Source: Desulfurobacteriaceae bacterium
GTDB taxonomy: Bacteria; Aquificota; Aquificia; Desulfurobacteriales; Desulfurobacteriaceae
DNA length: 55,341 nucleotides
Reading direction: 5' to 3'
Assembly: GCA_027051905.1 (NCBI GenBank)
Contig: JALUGO010000004.1
Span: 1 to 55,341, forward strand
Under the pieces are notes generated by a model that was given only the letters and a program-made list of their open reading frames with translations, made no database searches and was not told the DNA's origin. Within the stretch, counting starts at the first letter, position 1; each line of letters opens with the position of its first letter. Shown here in pieces: positions 44,233-52,118 of the stretch. The position numbers were made by a program, and so were the translations under genes.

Positions 44233-44382
44233 TTATAGCCACATGAATATAGACTGAGAATACCAGTGAACGAACTTAACAAACCAGACTCCAAGAATCG
44301 GAAGAAGGAGAATACAGAGCACAGCTATCAGAACAATCCACGCTTCCTTCTCTATATCCCTTGAACTTACCTCTCTTGCCAT
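44233..44382 (-). CDS. 49-aa membrane protein of the cytochrome operon
   Basis: This short gene has a strong AAGGAGG site and an ATG 11 bases after the 24-heme cytochrome gene ends. The product has a charged N-terminus (AREVSSRDIEKEA), a hydrophobic helix at about 15-36 (WIVLIAVLCILLLPILGVWF) and an aromatic C-terminus with one His. It is unrecognised. Together with the neighbouring 44-aa protein it looks like a small-subunit pair for a membrane redox complex, comparable in size to CcoQ-type subunits, but no homology is claimed. Confidence 0.72.
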   Translation of the reverse strand: MAREVSSRDIEKEAWIVLIAVLCILLLPILGVWFVKFVHWYSQSIFMWL

Positions 44383-44393
44383 TCTTTACCTCC

Positions 44394-47072
44394 TTACCTG
44401 TAAGAGGGCTTTTCCTGATGGGCTTTCTTACTGTGGAATAGTTTATACCTGTATAGGGCATCAAGGCCGTGACAGTCTACACAGATGCTTCCTTTAAGGT
44501 CTTTGTTCCTCAAGAAGCTGTTAAGTGCGTTTCCTTCAACCGGTTTTCCTGGAGAAGTTTTCGACCACTTGCTCCACACGTGTGGGTCGTGGCAGGTTTC
44601 ACAAGCAATTTCTCCACCAGCGTGGACTCTTCTACCATCTTTTGTAAATATAGGCCAGTTTCCTTCCCTTCCAGGTCTGTCAAAGTTCCTGACAACAACG
44701 TCTTTACTTGGATGGTAGTAGTATTTCACTACCTTCTTGCGCCCTACTCCGTCTTTGGTATGACAGGTCAAGCAGTAGTTTGACATCCTGTTGTCTGTTA
44801 TCTTCTTAACCTCTGTAGCCCAGAGGAGCTCATCTTTTGCCCTGTGGGGAACGTGACATGAAGAGCATACCCCATCTTTGAGAACTTCTTTACCCAGAGC
44901 GTTCTTAAAGTTTTCTTTAACAACTCTCATGTCGTGGTCGGTTCCAATTACCGCAGCCTCTTTCACGTGGCAGGCCGTGCAAAGGGCACTGTCTCCTTCC
45001 AGTGTATACCTGATCAACCTCTTTCTGTCGGCTCCGTTGTGCGGCTCGTGGCAGGTTGTGCAGTCCATTATGCCGATTTCGCCTTTTCTGGCGGGATGAC
45101 CGGTCATCTGGTTAATTAAAGGCAGACGGGAATCCTTTATCATCTTGAGGTTTTTCTCTGTAACATCTCTTCCCATTGGGTGGGTAAACTTGCCAACAGT
45201 TTTATCTTCAGCAAGTTTTCCTTCTGCATGACATGCTGCACAGAGTTTCTCGCCGATTGTTTTACCCTCTCCAGGTTTCCTGTTCCACAGGACTTTAAAC
45301 TCAGGGTTGTGTGGTGTGTGGCAGGCCGAGCAGGCTCCACTCTTAATGAGTTTCTCCCTTTCTTTATCGCTGAGCTTAACGTCAGGGTTGTGGAGAATAT
45401 CGTGGGGAGTTCCCTTTAGGTTCTGATCAGTATGACAGGTGAGGCAGAGTTCAGAGTTCTCCCTTACCGGTATTCTCAGGAGTTCATCTGTGTGGGTATG
45501 AGGATCGTGGCAGGTTGCACAGGAAACCTTTTTCCCTGGAAGTTTGTCGGTAGGATTGTCAACTCCAACCGGGTGTTCGTTGAATACGCTTTGCTTAACC
45601 TTATGTTTTGCCATTCCTTCAGGATCGTGGCACGCCAGGCAGAACCCGTCAACAGGCGGTTCCATTGGAGAGATCTCTCCGTAAACTACCCTTGATAAGT
45701 AACCGCCCTTAGCTTTATGGACGTTGTGGCAGGCGGCACAGTCTCCCTTCTTCCACTTCTTTTTGTCTATCTCTCCGTGGGCTCCTCTTTTAACATTGGC
45801 TTCTTCTCTATGGCAAGTGTAGCAGAGCTTTAACCTCGGAGCTCTGAGGAACTTTCCTTTGGGATTGTTGTCAAAAGAGTGGTGTGGATCGTGGCAGGTT
45901 GTGCATGCAAGCTTTCTGTCTGGAAGAGGCAGTTTGAGGGATATTTTCTCCTTCAGTTTTACTCCCGTTGGATGGGTAAGAGTTCCAACGGTTTCCACCT
46001 CTTTTCCGTCAATAACATTTCCCGTATAGTGGCAGGAGAGACAGAGTATATCTGTTTTACCCTTAGCATCTATCAGGGAAGCGTAGTCAAAGGCATCCTC
46101 AGGAATTGGTCTGCTCCAGAGTTTTCTTCCCTTTGCCTTATGGGCTACGTGGCACGTTTTACAGGAGTTACCACCAACGTTGTGTTTTGTTCTGAGAACG
46201 GCCTTTTCCTGAACGTGACAGAGAATACAGAGCTTTTTCTCCTCTGCCACTAAAAGATGCTTATTCTCCTCCTTGTGAACCCTGTGGCACGTCATACACT
46301 CAACGGAAAATGTAATGGCCTTTTTCTCCTCAAAGAGGGAAAGGTCTGCTCCTTTCGGGAATTTTTTGTGGATTGGATGGTTCCTGAAGTTGGGGTGCTC
46401 TTTAGAGTTCAGGTTTTCTACGTGGCACACAATACAGAGCTGAGATTTCTCGGCTGTTTCTACAAGAGCCTTCTTTGCCCTTCCTCTGTGGGCGGAGTGA
46501 CAGGATTCACACTGAACTTCATTGTTTTTCGTTACCTTACCACCAAGTTTCTTAATCTTTTCCGTATACTCAATCTTTAGCTTGTTTTCTGTGTCTTCCA
46601 GTATGGGGTGGTTCAGACCATGTTCCGAGTTTTCCCTGTGACACTTTATACAGAGGGCTGAATTTACGTTGGGTTCTCTCATAAATGTATAGTCCAGCTT
46701 TTTCTCACTACCTGTTTTCGTGTGGGGTGTATGACATGTTCCACAGTAGAGCTTCCCGTCAAGAAGGGGAAAGCCCTTAGGCATCTTGAAATCTTCGGGA
46801 ACTTTCTTATCTACTGGGTGGGAGAAGTGTTTAAAGCCTAAAAATGTTAACCTATCGTCTGCCATTGAGCCATCGTGACACGATAGACACATCAACCTGT
46901 TGGCAGCGTCGAAAGACTCTTTAGTTAAGAGCTTTGGAGATTTAAACTTTGCTTCAAGGAGCCAGTTTTCGTGGCAGACCAGACACTCTTTCTTCATGCT
47001 CTTTTTGAGCTTTGCCTCTGAAATCCCTGGAACAACCAAAACGGTTAAAAGAACGAGAAGCGATTTCCTCAT
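44394..47072 (-). CDS. 24-heme c-type cytochrome
   Basis: This 892-aa secreted cytochrome has a signal peptide (1-20, GISEA) and 24 CxxCH motifs that I counted one by one, about one per 37 residues. Many occur in pairs of the doubled CXXCH type, with the second His in a CHxPH or CHxxH context (CGTCHTPH, CTTCHDPHH, CATCHDPH, CSACHTPH). It is one of the larger heme-chain proteins expected in bacteria and would act as an electron-conducting wire or capacitor in the periplasm or at the cell surface. It starts in a one-base overlap with the NHL-protein gene. No transmembrane helix beyond the signal and no lipobox are seen. Confidence 0.95.
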   Translation of the reverse strand: MRKSLLVLLTVLVVPGISEAKLKKSMKKECLVCHENWLLEAKFKSPKLLTKESFDAANRLMCLSCHDGSMADDRLTFLGFKHFSHPVDKKVPEDFKMPKGFPLLDGKLYCGTCHTPHTKTGSEKKLDYTFMREPNVNSALCIKCHRENSEHGLNHPILEDTENKLKIEYTEKIKKLGGKVTKNNEVQCESCHSAHRGRAKKALVETAEKSQLCIVCHVENLNSKEHPNFRNHPIHKKFPKGADLSLFEEKKAITFSVECMTCHRVHKEENKHLLVAEEKKLCILCHVQEKAVLRTKHNVGGNSCKTCHVAHKAKGRKLWSRPIPEDAFDYASLIDAKGKTDILCLSCHYTGNVIDGKEVETVGTLTHPTGVKLKEKISLKLPLPDRKLACTTCHDPHHSFDNNPKGKFLRAPRLKLCYTCHREEANVKRGAHGEIDKKKWKKGDCAACHNVHKAKGGYLSRVVYGEISPMEPPVDGFCLACHDPEGMAKHKVKQSVFNEHPVGVDNPTDKLPGKKVSCATCHDPHTHTDELLRIPVRENSELCLTCHTDQNLKGTPHDILHNPDVKLSDKEREKLIKSGACSACHTPHNPEFKVLWNRKPGEGKTIGEKLCAACHAEGKLAEDKTVGKFTHPMGRDVTEKNLKMIKDSRLPLINQMTGHPARKGEIGIMDCTTCHEPHNGADRKRLIRYTLEGDSALCTACHVKEAAVIGTDHDMRVVKENFKNALGKEVLKDGVCSSCHVPHRAKDELLWATEVKKITDNRMSNYCLTCHTKDGVGRKKVVKYYYHPSKDVVVRNFDRPGREGNWPIFTKDGRRVHAGGEIACETCHDPHVWSKWSKTSPGKPVEGNALNSFLRNKDLKGSICVDCHGLDALYRYKLFHSKKAHQEKPSYR

Positions 47073-47878
47073 TACTTGACCCCTTGGATCTTAAATGTAA
47101 GGACTCTGTTTTTAAGAGGTTCTAAAACAAAAATCTCTCCCTCGTAGCACGCTACAGCTGTTGGATAGTAGAGTCCCCTGGCCACAACTTTTTCAAAACC
47201 GCCGTAAGTGTCAAAAAGCTGAACAGCTCCTGTAATGGCGTCGGAGACGGCTATAGTTCCCTTTCCACAGTAAGCTATTCCTTTTGGTCTGAAGAAGTCT
47301 CCTTCTTCTATTCCGAATATTCCAAAGCTGTTAACGTAATTTCCCTCTTTGTCGAACTCCTGAATCCTGGCGTTAACAGAGTCAACAACGAACGAAAGTT
47401 TTGGAGAGCTATCTATCATGAATATTCCTACAAACTTTCCAGGCTCGGTACCTTTTCCTCCTACACTCTTTACCAGCTTTCCGTCGAGTGTATAGATATC
47501 TATCGTTTCATCTTTTCCGTTTGTCACCAGGAGTCTGTCTTTAATCCTGACGACATCGATGGGACGACCTCTAAGCATGAAACTCTTTTCAACGTTTCCG
47601 GTTTCATCCATTACGTATAACATTCCTTTCTGGCTTGTTACGTAGAGGACTCCGTCTTTGACTGTGATTCCAAAAGGGGAATCCAGTTTTATGTCTGTCA
47701 AATGCTGGCCGTAAAGGTCATAAACAGCTATTCTGTTGTTAAGGCCATCTACAACGTAAAGCTTGCCGTTAGAGATAGCTATGTCAGAGGGAAATTTCCA
47801 GTCTCCCTTTATCTCTCCGGCTAAAGCTCCCGTTATCGCTGATACCAGGAAAAGAGCGGCTATTACAAGTTTCTTCAT
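47072..47878 (-). CDS. secreted NHL-repeat beta-propeller protein
   Basis: This 268-aa exported protein has a signal peptide (ITGALA) and about six NHL-type propeller blades. Examples are PSDIAISNGKLYVVDGLNNRIAVYDLYGQ, PFGITVKDGVLYVTSQKGMLYVMD and PKGIAYCGKGTIAVSDAITGAVQLFD. Propellers of this type serve as protein-protein scaffolds and are often found next to multiheme cytochromes. I prefer the ATG at 47,878 to the GTG at 47,887 because of ribosome-binding-site spacing. It probably organises the cytochromes outside the inner membrane; that is inference. Confidence 0.85.
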   Translation of the reverse strand: MKKLVIAALFLVSAITGALAGEIKGDWKFPSDIAISNGKLYVVDGLNNRIAVYDLYGQHLTDIKLDSPFGITVKDGVLYVTSQKGMLYVMDETGNVEKSFMLRGRPIDVVRIKDRLLVTNGKDETIDIYTLDGKLVKSVGGKGTEPGKFVGIFMIDSSPKLSFVVDSVNARIQEFDKEGNYVNSFGIFGIEEGDFFRPKGIAYCGKGTIAVSDAITGAVQLFDTYGGFEKVVARGLYYPTAVACYEGEIFVLEPLKNRVLTFKIQGVK

Positions 47879-47890
47879 TACCTTCACCCC

Positions 47891-48604
47891 TTACCAGATA
47901 AATTTGGGGAAATGAATGGTTTCGTATTCTTTGAGTCCCTTTACTATCTCGTTGTGCTCAAGGTCTTTTACCCTTTCTTCGCTGAATCCAAGAGATTTAA
48001 AATCGAGTTTGCCGTTTACCTTGTGGCAGTCCTCACACTTCAACGGATGGTCTGTGAGAGCATTGTGCATGCTGGCTACTGCTTTTGTATCTTTTAGGAG
48101 GTTTTCGTTTCCTTTTAAAGGGAGCTCCACAGGTTTTCCGTTGAGAACGGGAACTATTTTGGCGGAGCTCTCCTCTCCTGAAAGCATTACTCTGTCGCCA
48201 ACTTTTACGTATTTAAGGCCGTAAAAGTCTCCGGATTTGAGCAGTATAACTTTTCCGTCTTTTATTTCAGCCCAGCTGTAAGTTACTCCTGGCTTGACAA
48301 AGTGGCATGTGTTGCAGCTCATGAACGTTCCGTGGGCATTGTAGAAGGGAGAGAACTTCTCATCCTTTTTGTGGGCTGCGAAAGTGTGGCATGCACTGCA
48401 AACGTCGTTTAACTGGTATTTGTAGTAGTTGGGAGAGTGGAACGGTTTGGGATACTCCTTCAAATTCGGGAGCTCCGGCCTTTCGAACTCTTTTAGCTTC
48501 TGCTCCCACTTGCCAACATTGTTTGCAGGAGCTGAGAGCAATGGGTTTTCAACGGCCACAGCTGCTGCGGGTATTAACAGGGCTGCTATCAGCAACTTTC
48601 TCAT
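47891..48604 (-). CDS. triheme c-type cytochrome
   Basis: This 237-aa secreted protein has a signal peptide (1-17, AAAVAVE) and three CxxCH motifs (CSACH, CNTCH, CEDCH). Between the second and third heme sites lies about 100 residues with beta-strand character (KDGKVILLKSGDFYGLKYVKVGDRVML), an unusual insert for a small cytochrome. Its start overlaps the stop of the cytochrome b gene (TAATG), which suggests it is the direct periplasmic partner of that membrane protein. Confidence 0.88.
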   Translation of the reverse strand: MRKLLIAALLIPAAAVAVENPLLSAPANNVGKWEQKLKEFERPELPNLKEYPKPFHSPNYYKYQLNDVCSACHTFAAHKKDEKFSPFYNAHGTFMSCNTCHFVKPGVTYSWAEIKDGKVILLKSGDFYGLKYVKVGDRVMLSGEESSAKIVPVLNGKPVELPLKGNENLLKDTKAVASMHNALTDHPLKCEDCHKVNGKLDFKSLGFSEERVKDLEHNEIVKGLKEYETIHFPKFIW

Positions 48605-49536
48605 TATCCGTTCCTCCCTTCAGCTTCCTTCTCAAGAAGATGATGGGCATACTCATGCATCTTCTCTATCATTTCTTCCTCAGGAAGTTTCTCAACCTCA
48701 AGAACGAACTGGTATCTCTCTTTTAAAAATGGATACTTTTCAAGGAGATGGGGCTCATTTTCGGCAACTGCCTTAATAATTCTTCTGTAGCTTCTTGGTC
48801 TTTCCTCTATCCACTCAACTTCAGATGCTGTTCCTGTAAGCCATATCCAGTCCATGGGGAATTTGTTTGGACCGTAGTGAACTATATACATGTGAACGAG
48901 GGCGATCCATCCAAGGGCTAGAACAGCTTCATCGGAGTGCATGAGGTAGGCTATCTGGATAGTTTCCGGAGGCATGTGAAGGTATCCTGTGAAAAGTTCT
49001 GGAAGCCAGAGCATCCATCCTGTGATACCGATTGCAAACATACCCCAACCAACACCCCAGAAGTCAAACTTATCGACCCAGATGTATTCATCCCAGTCTG
49101 GAGGAACTTTTCTTAATCCTAGCAGATATTTGACATAGTGGACAAACGTAACGTCCGTTGGGCCGGGAACAATTTTGAAGTAACCGAAGAAGTCTTTCTT
49201 AGCAAGATCCCAGTTGGCTATAAGGATAAGAATACAGTATAGAACGGTCAGTAAAAAGTCTGAGAACATTATGAAACCTGAAATTCTGTGAATTGTCATC
49301 TCACCAGCTATACCGCCCCATAGAGAGATCAGAGGCTTTGCCCACTCTGTGTTGTAAAACTTCAGTGGGTAACCTGTAAGTATCTGCCAGATAAAGGTCG
49401 AGAACATACCAACGTGAAGAAGTCTCTGGAAGAGTGTAAACTTCTGTATCATTATCTTCTCACCATCTACGATGAGAAGCTTGTCCTGCTCTGCTCTTAT
49501 CCTGAATCTTCTTTTAAACGCTTCCCAGAGTCCCAT
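48604..49536 (-). CDS. membrane cytochrome b (FdhI/b561-like)
   Basis: This 310-aa integral membrane protein has four to five helices of the formate-dehydrogenase-gamma/cytochrome b561 type. Candidate heme b ligands within helices are His41, His83, His200 and His215 or His220. Such subunits exchange electrons between the quinone pool and periplasmic hemes. The N-terminal 30 residues and the acidic C-terminal 80 residues are cytoplasmic-looking. The gene is joined by one-base TAATG overlaps to the membrane-anchored cytochrome c upstream and the triheme cytochrome downstream, so the three probably form the inner-membrane quinone module. Confidence 0.88.
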   Translation of the reverse strand: MGLWEAFKRRFRIRAEQDKLLIVDGEKIMIQKFTLFQRLLHVGMFSTFIWQILTGYPLKFYNTEWAKPLISLWGGIAGEMTIHRISGFIMFSDFLLTVLYCILILIANWDLAKKDFFGYFKIVPGPTDVTFVHYVKYLLGLRKVPPDWDEYIWVDKFDFWGVGWGMFAIGITGWMLWLPELFTGYLHMPPETIQIAYLMHSDEAVLALGWIALVHMYIVHYGPNKFPMDWIWLTGTASEVEWIEERPRSYRRIIKAVAENEPHLLEKYPFLKERYQFVLEVEKLPEEEMIEKMHEYAHHLLEKEAEGRNG

Positions 49537-50630
49537 TAGTGTTTCCTCCTCAGGTTTTTAAGAAGGTCAAGTCCAACAATGGTTACGGCAAACAGCAGTG
49601 TTCCCGTTGTAAGCCAGAACATAAACTCTTCGATTATTTTGACTATTTTCTGCCCTAAAGAATCTGGAATTGGGTGCATGTGAACCCACTTGGTTGTGGC
49701 AAAGTTCTTCATATGCTTCTGGGGAGCGAGAGGATGACACTCTGTAGAACGGCCGCATGTTAACTCAATATTCTTAACGTTAATTGAAGATCTTGGATCA
49801 TCTTTGTGGAATATATCGTGGAAGTTGCCATCTTTGTTTGTATGGCAATCTAAACAGTCGGCAGCTCTTGTGTCGTTTCTATCCAGGTAGAGCATTTTGG
49901 AGTGCATCGTTACTTTGTAAGATTCAACTGCTGTTAAAACGTGTTCTCTTTCGAACTTGTCGTGTATTCCCTCGATATCAAGTGCTTTTTCCATCTTTTT
50001 TTCGTCTTCATGACAGGAAGCACAGAGCTCCACGATTTCCCAACCATCACGCCTTGTCTTTATAAACTGGTGTGTGAATCCGTTCTTGATAACAGGAATT
50101 GGTTCCCTGCTTGCAACGTGTGAAAGCCTGTCTCTGATCCACTCTCTGTTTTCGTGACAGAGAGAACATCTATCAAAACTCATCTTCATAGATTCCAGTT
50201 TTGTAACATCAACCAGTAGATCGTTTGTGTGGCAGTATGAACAGTAAGGGTAAAGGTCTGGAGCTTTTTCGTAGTTCTTACCGTGAACGCTCTCCTTCCA
50301 GGTTTCGTAGATCTTCTCGTGAGAGAATGGTTTCTTGGTTGATGGATCAACTACGTGACACTTTGTGGCACAGTTAACTTTCGCATTCTCCGGTTTGTGG
50401 GGGTATTGTTCTATTTTGTTGTGACACTCAGAACACCCTACGTTCCTGTGGATAGAGTGGGCAAAGAGGGCATCTGAGATGCTGCAGTCTTTCACTCTGT
50501 TCTCTTTATCAACGATAGAAAGCCCTTTGAGCCTGTGACACTTCAGACATCCATCGTCTGTTATTCCTACTCCGAGGGCTGTTCCCGTAATTGCTATTGC
50601 CCCTGTTAGTCCTAATATGAAGGCTTTCAC
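49536..50630 (-). CDS. membrane-anchored multiheme cytochrome c with unusual heme motifs
   Basis: This 364-aa protein has a signal peptide (1-20), a periplasmic multiheme domain and a C-terminal anchor helix at about 334-355 followed by LKNLRRKH. There are six standard CxxCH motifs (CLKCH, CSECH, CSYCH, CSLCH, CASCH, CLDCH). Two further candidate sites are non-standard: CATKCH at 87-92 (CX3CH) and CGRSTECH at 292-299 (CX5CH). If both bind heme it is an octaheme protein. The tail anchor and the adjacent cytochrome b gene point to a quinol-oxidising or quinone-reducing complex. Confidence 0.9.
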   Translation of the reverse strand: MKAFILGLTGAIAITGTALGVGITDDGCLKCHRLKGLSIVDKENRVKDCSISDALFAHSIHRNVGCSECHNKIEQYPHKPENAKVNCATKCHVVDPSTKKPFSHEKIYETWKESVHGKNYEKAPDLYPYCSYCHTNDLLVDVTKLESMKMSFDRCSLCHENREWIRDRLSHVASREPIPVIKNGFTHQFIKTRRDGWEIVELCASCHEDEKKMEKALDIEGIHDKFEREHVLTAVESYKVTMHSKMLYLDRNDTRAADCLDCHTNKDGNFHDIFHKDDPRSSINVKNIELTCGRSTECHPLAPQKHMKNFATTKWVHMHPIPDSLGQKIVKIIEEFMFWLTTGTLLFAVTIVGLDLLKNLRRKH

Positions 50631-50640
50631 TCTCTACCCC

Positions 50641-51516
50641 CTACTTAAGCGAGTTGATGGAGTGGCAAACCTGGCAGAGTTTGCCGTCTTTGAGATTTTT
50701 GGCCATAAGTTTCACGCCTTTTGTATTGAGTTTAAATCTGTTGAGTTCCATGTTGAGTTTCCTGAGTTTGTAGTCGAGGTCTGCTTTTTCAACTTTTGCC
50801 CATTCACTGCTTTCAGGAGGTGCCGGAATGGCTATCTGTGGGTGGGGGTTGTGGCAGGTTATACACTCAATCCGTCCTTTGACCAGTATAACTTTAGGTT
50901 TCCTGTTTTTGAGGGTTTTCTCATCCAATTCCGGTTTCAGGTCTTTCATTGAGGTTATTTCAACGACTTCAGATTTCCCTTTAGTTAACTTTTTAACTTT
51001 TTCCGGTTTTGCCATGAGATGTTCGGGAGCTCCCACGTGAGGCGTTTTTGTATGACATCCCACGCAGGCTTTGTAGGCTTCAAGTTTGGCTCCAAATCCA
51101 TGACAGTAGATGCACGCTTTCTTCCTCTTATCCCAGGAGAGGTCGGAGGATATAGTTTCGTGAGGGTTAAACTTCTTGTAGCACTCTGGATTGTGGCACT
51201 GGAAGCAGAAGTCGTATCTCTCTTTTATGGGCTTCTTGGTTCTAAGGAAGTTCTCGTTTGAACCGGTCATATCGTGGCACGTTGTGCAGGTCAGTTTTCC
51301 ATCCCACGTTCTGGGGAATGAAGCGGGAACTCTTATACACTCAGTATCTCTTATCTTCACGTCAACCGGGTGAAGAACCGGGCAGCCTGAAGTGTGGCAT
51401 TTCAGACAGAATCCAGTATCTCTTCCTGTGTATCCTTTACCGCCACACTCACCTGCCAGTGCGTTTCCGCTTAAGACAATACCTGCAATTACCAGTCCAA
51501 TCAGTCCCTTTCTCAT
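50641..51516 (-). CDS. heptaheme c-type cytochrome
   Basis: This 291-aa exported protein has a signal peptide (1-21, SGNALA) and seven CxxCH motifs (CLKCH, CTTCH, CFQCH, CIYCH, CVGCH, CITCH, CQVCH). A stretch of about 60 residues without hemes separates the fifth and sixth, and there are extra cysteines in CHTSGC, TECIR and CHNPEC. I start at the ATG at 51,516, which overlaps the previous stop as ATGA; the open frame extends 18 codons further but lacks a signal peptide start. It probably shuttles electrons across the periplasm between the inner-membrane module and the outer-membrane components. Confidence 0.9.
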   Translation of the reverse strand: MRKGLIGLVIAGIVLSGNALAGECGGKGYTGRDTGFCLKCHTSGCPVLHPVDVKIRDTECIRVPASFPRTWDGKLTCTTCHDMTGSNENFLRTKKPIKERYDFCFQCHNPECYKKFNPHETISSDLSWDKRKKACIYCHGFGAKLEAYKACVGCHTKTPHVGAPEHLMAKPEKVKKLTKGKSEVVEITSMKDLKPELDEKTLKNRKPKVILVKGRIECITCHNPHPQIAIPAPPESSEWAKVEKADLDYKLRKLNMELNRFKLNTKGVKLMAKNLKDGKLCQVCHSINSLK

Positions 51517-52118
51517 CTCGTCCAGTTCCCCTTTGTGTGGCATTCCATACAGAAACCAACCCTGTGGCATCTGCTACACTTTGCCGGGTCTGCCGCTGCT
51601 TCTATGCTGTGGGTGTATTCGTAGTTCCTTGGGTGAACTTTATGCTGGATGGTGTCTCTTCTCTGGTGGCACTCTATACAGAACCTTTGTCTGTGACACT
51701 CTGAACACTTCTGGGGTTTGGCCTGGTATGCAAACCGGTGTGTTTTCATCCAGTTGGCGGTTTTGTGGTCGGCCGGTTCAATCTCTTTCATGTTGAAATG
51801 GCAGATGTAACACTGAGTCGGAGCGTTTGGAGCAGGAGATTTACCTGGATTGTTGTGGCAGTAGTGGCAGGTTACTTTAGAGGGCATGATTATCTTCTTT
51901 GAACCTCTTTCAGCTGCTTCTATGTCAGCCCAGGACATTTCAACATTCATCTTATGACACGGTATACAGCCGTGTCTATCTATAAACTCTTTGTGTTCTC
52001 TGTGGTGGAACTTGGCAGTTGCTCCAAGCTCTTCTTTGTAGTTGACGTTTCCCTTACCGCAGGAGCCGACTATCAGAGCTACCGCTATCAAAATAGAGAG
52101 CCTAAGTCCCTTTCTCAT
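51513..52118 (-). CDS. heptaheme c-type cytochrome lipoprotein
   Basis: This 201-aa protein has a lipoprotein signal ending ALIVGSC-GKG and seven CxxCH motifs (CIPCH, CHYCH, CYICH, CSECH, CIECH, CSRCH, CMECH), a very high heme density. Lipidation would place it on a membrane, plausibly the outer membrane beside the barrel protein encoded just upstream, with which it overlaps by four bases. In porin-cytochrome conduits a small lipidated multiheme cytochrome sits inside or against the porin; this gene pair fits that layout. Confidence 0.92.
   Translation of the reverse strand: MRKGLRLSILIAVALIVGSCGKGNVNYKEELGATAKFHHREHKEFIDRHGCIPCHKMNVEMSWADIEAAERGSKKIIMPSKVTCHYCHNNPGKSPAPNAPTQCYICHFNMKEIEPADHKTANWMKTHRFAYQAKPQKCSECHRQRFCIECHQRRDTIQHKVHPRNYEYTHSIEAAADPAKCSRCHRVGFCMECHTKGNWTR

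Noticed and set aside
44394-47072. Possible CRISPR or tandem DNA repeat from regular spacing
   Set aside because: The regularity is at protein level (CxxCH heme units); the DNA between motifs differs and there are no identical direct repeats with spacers.
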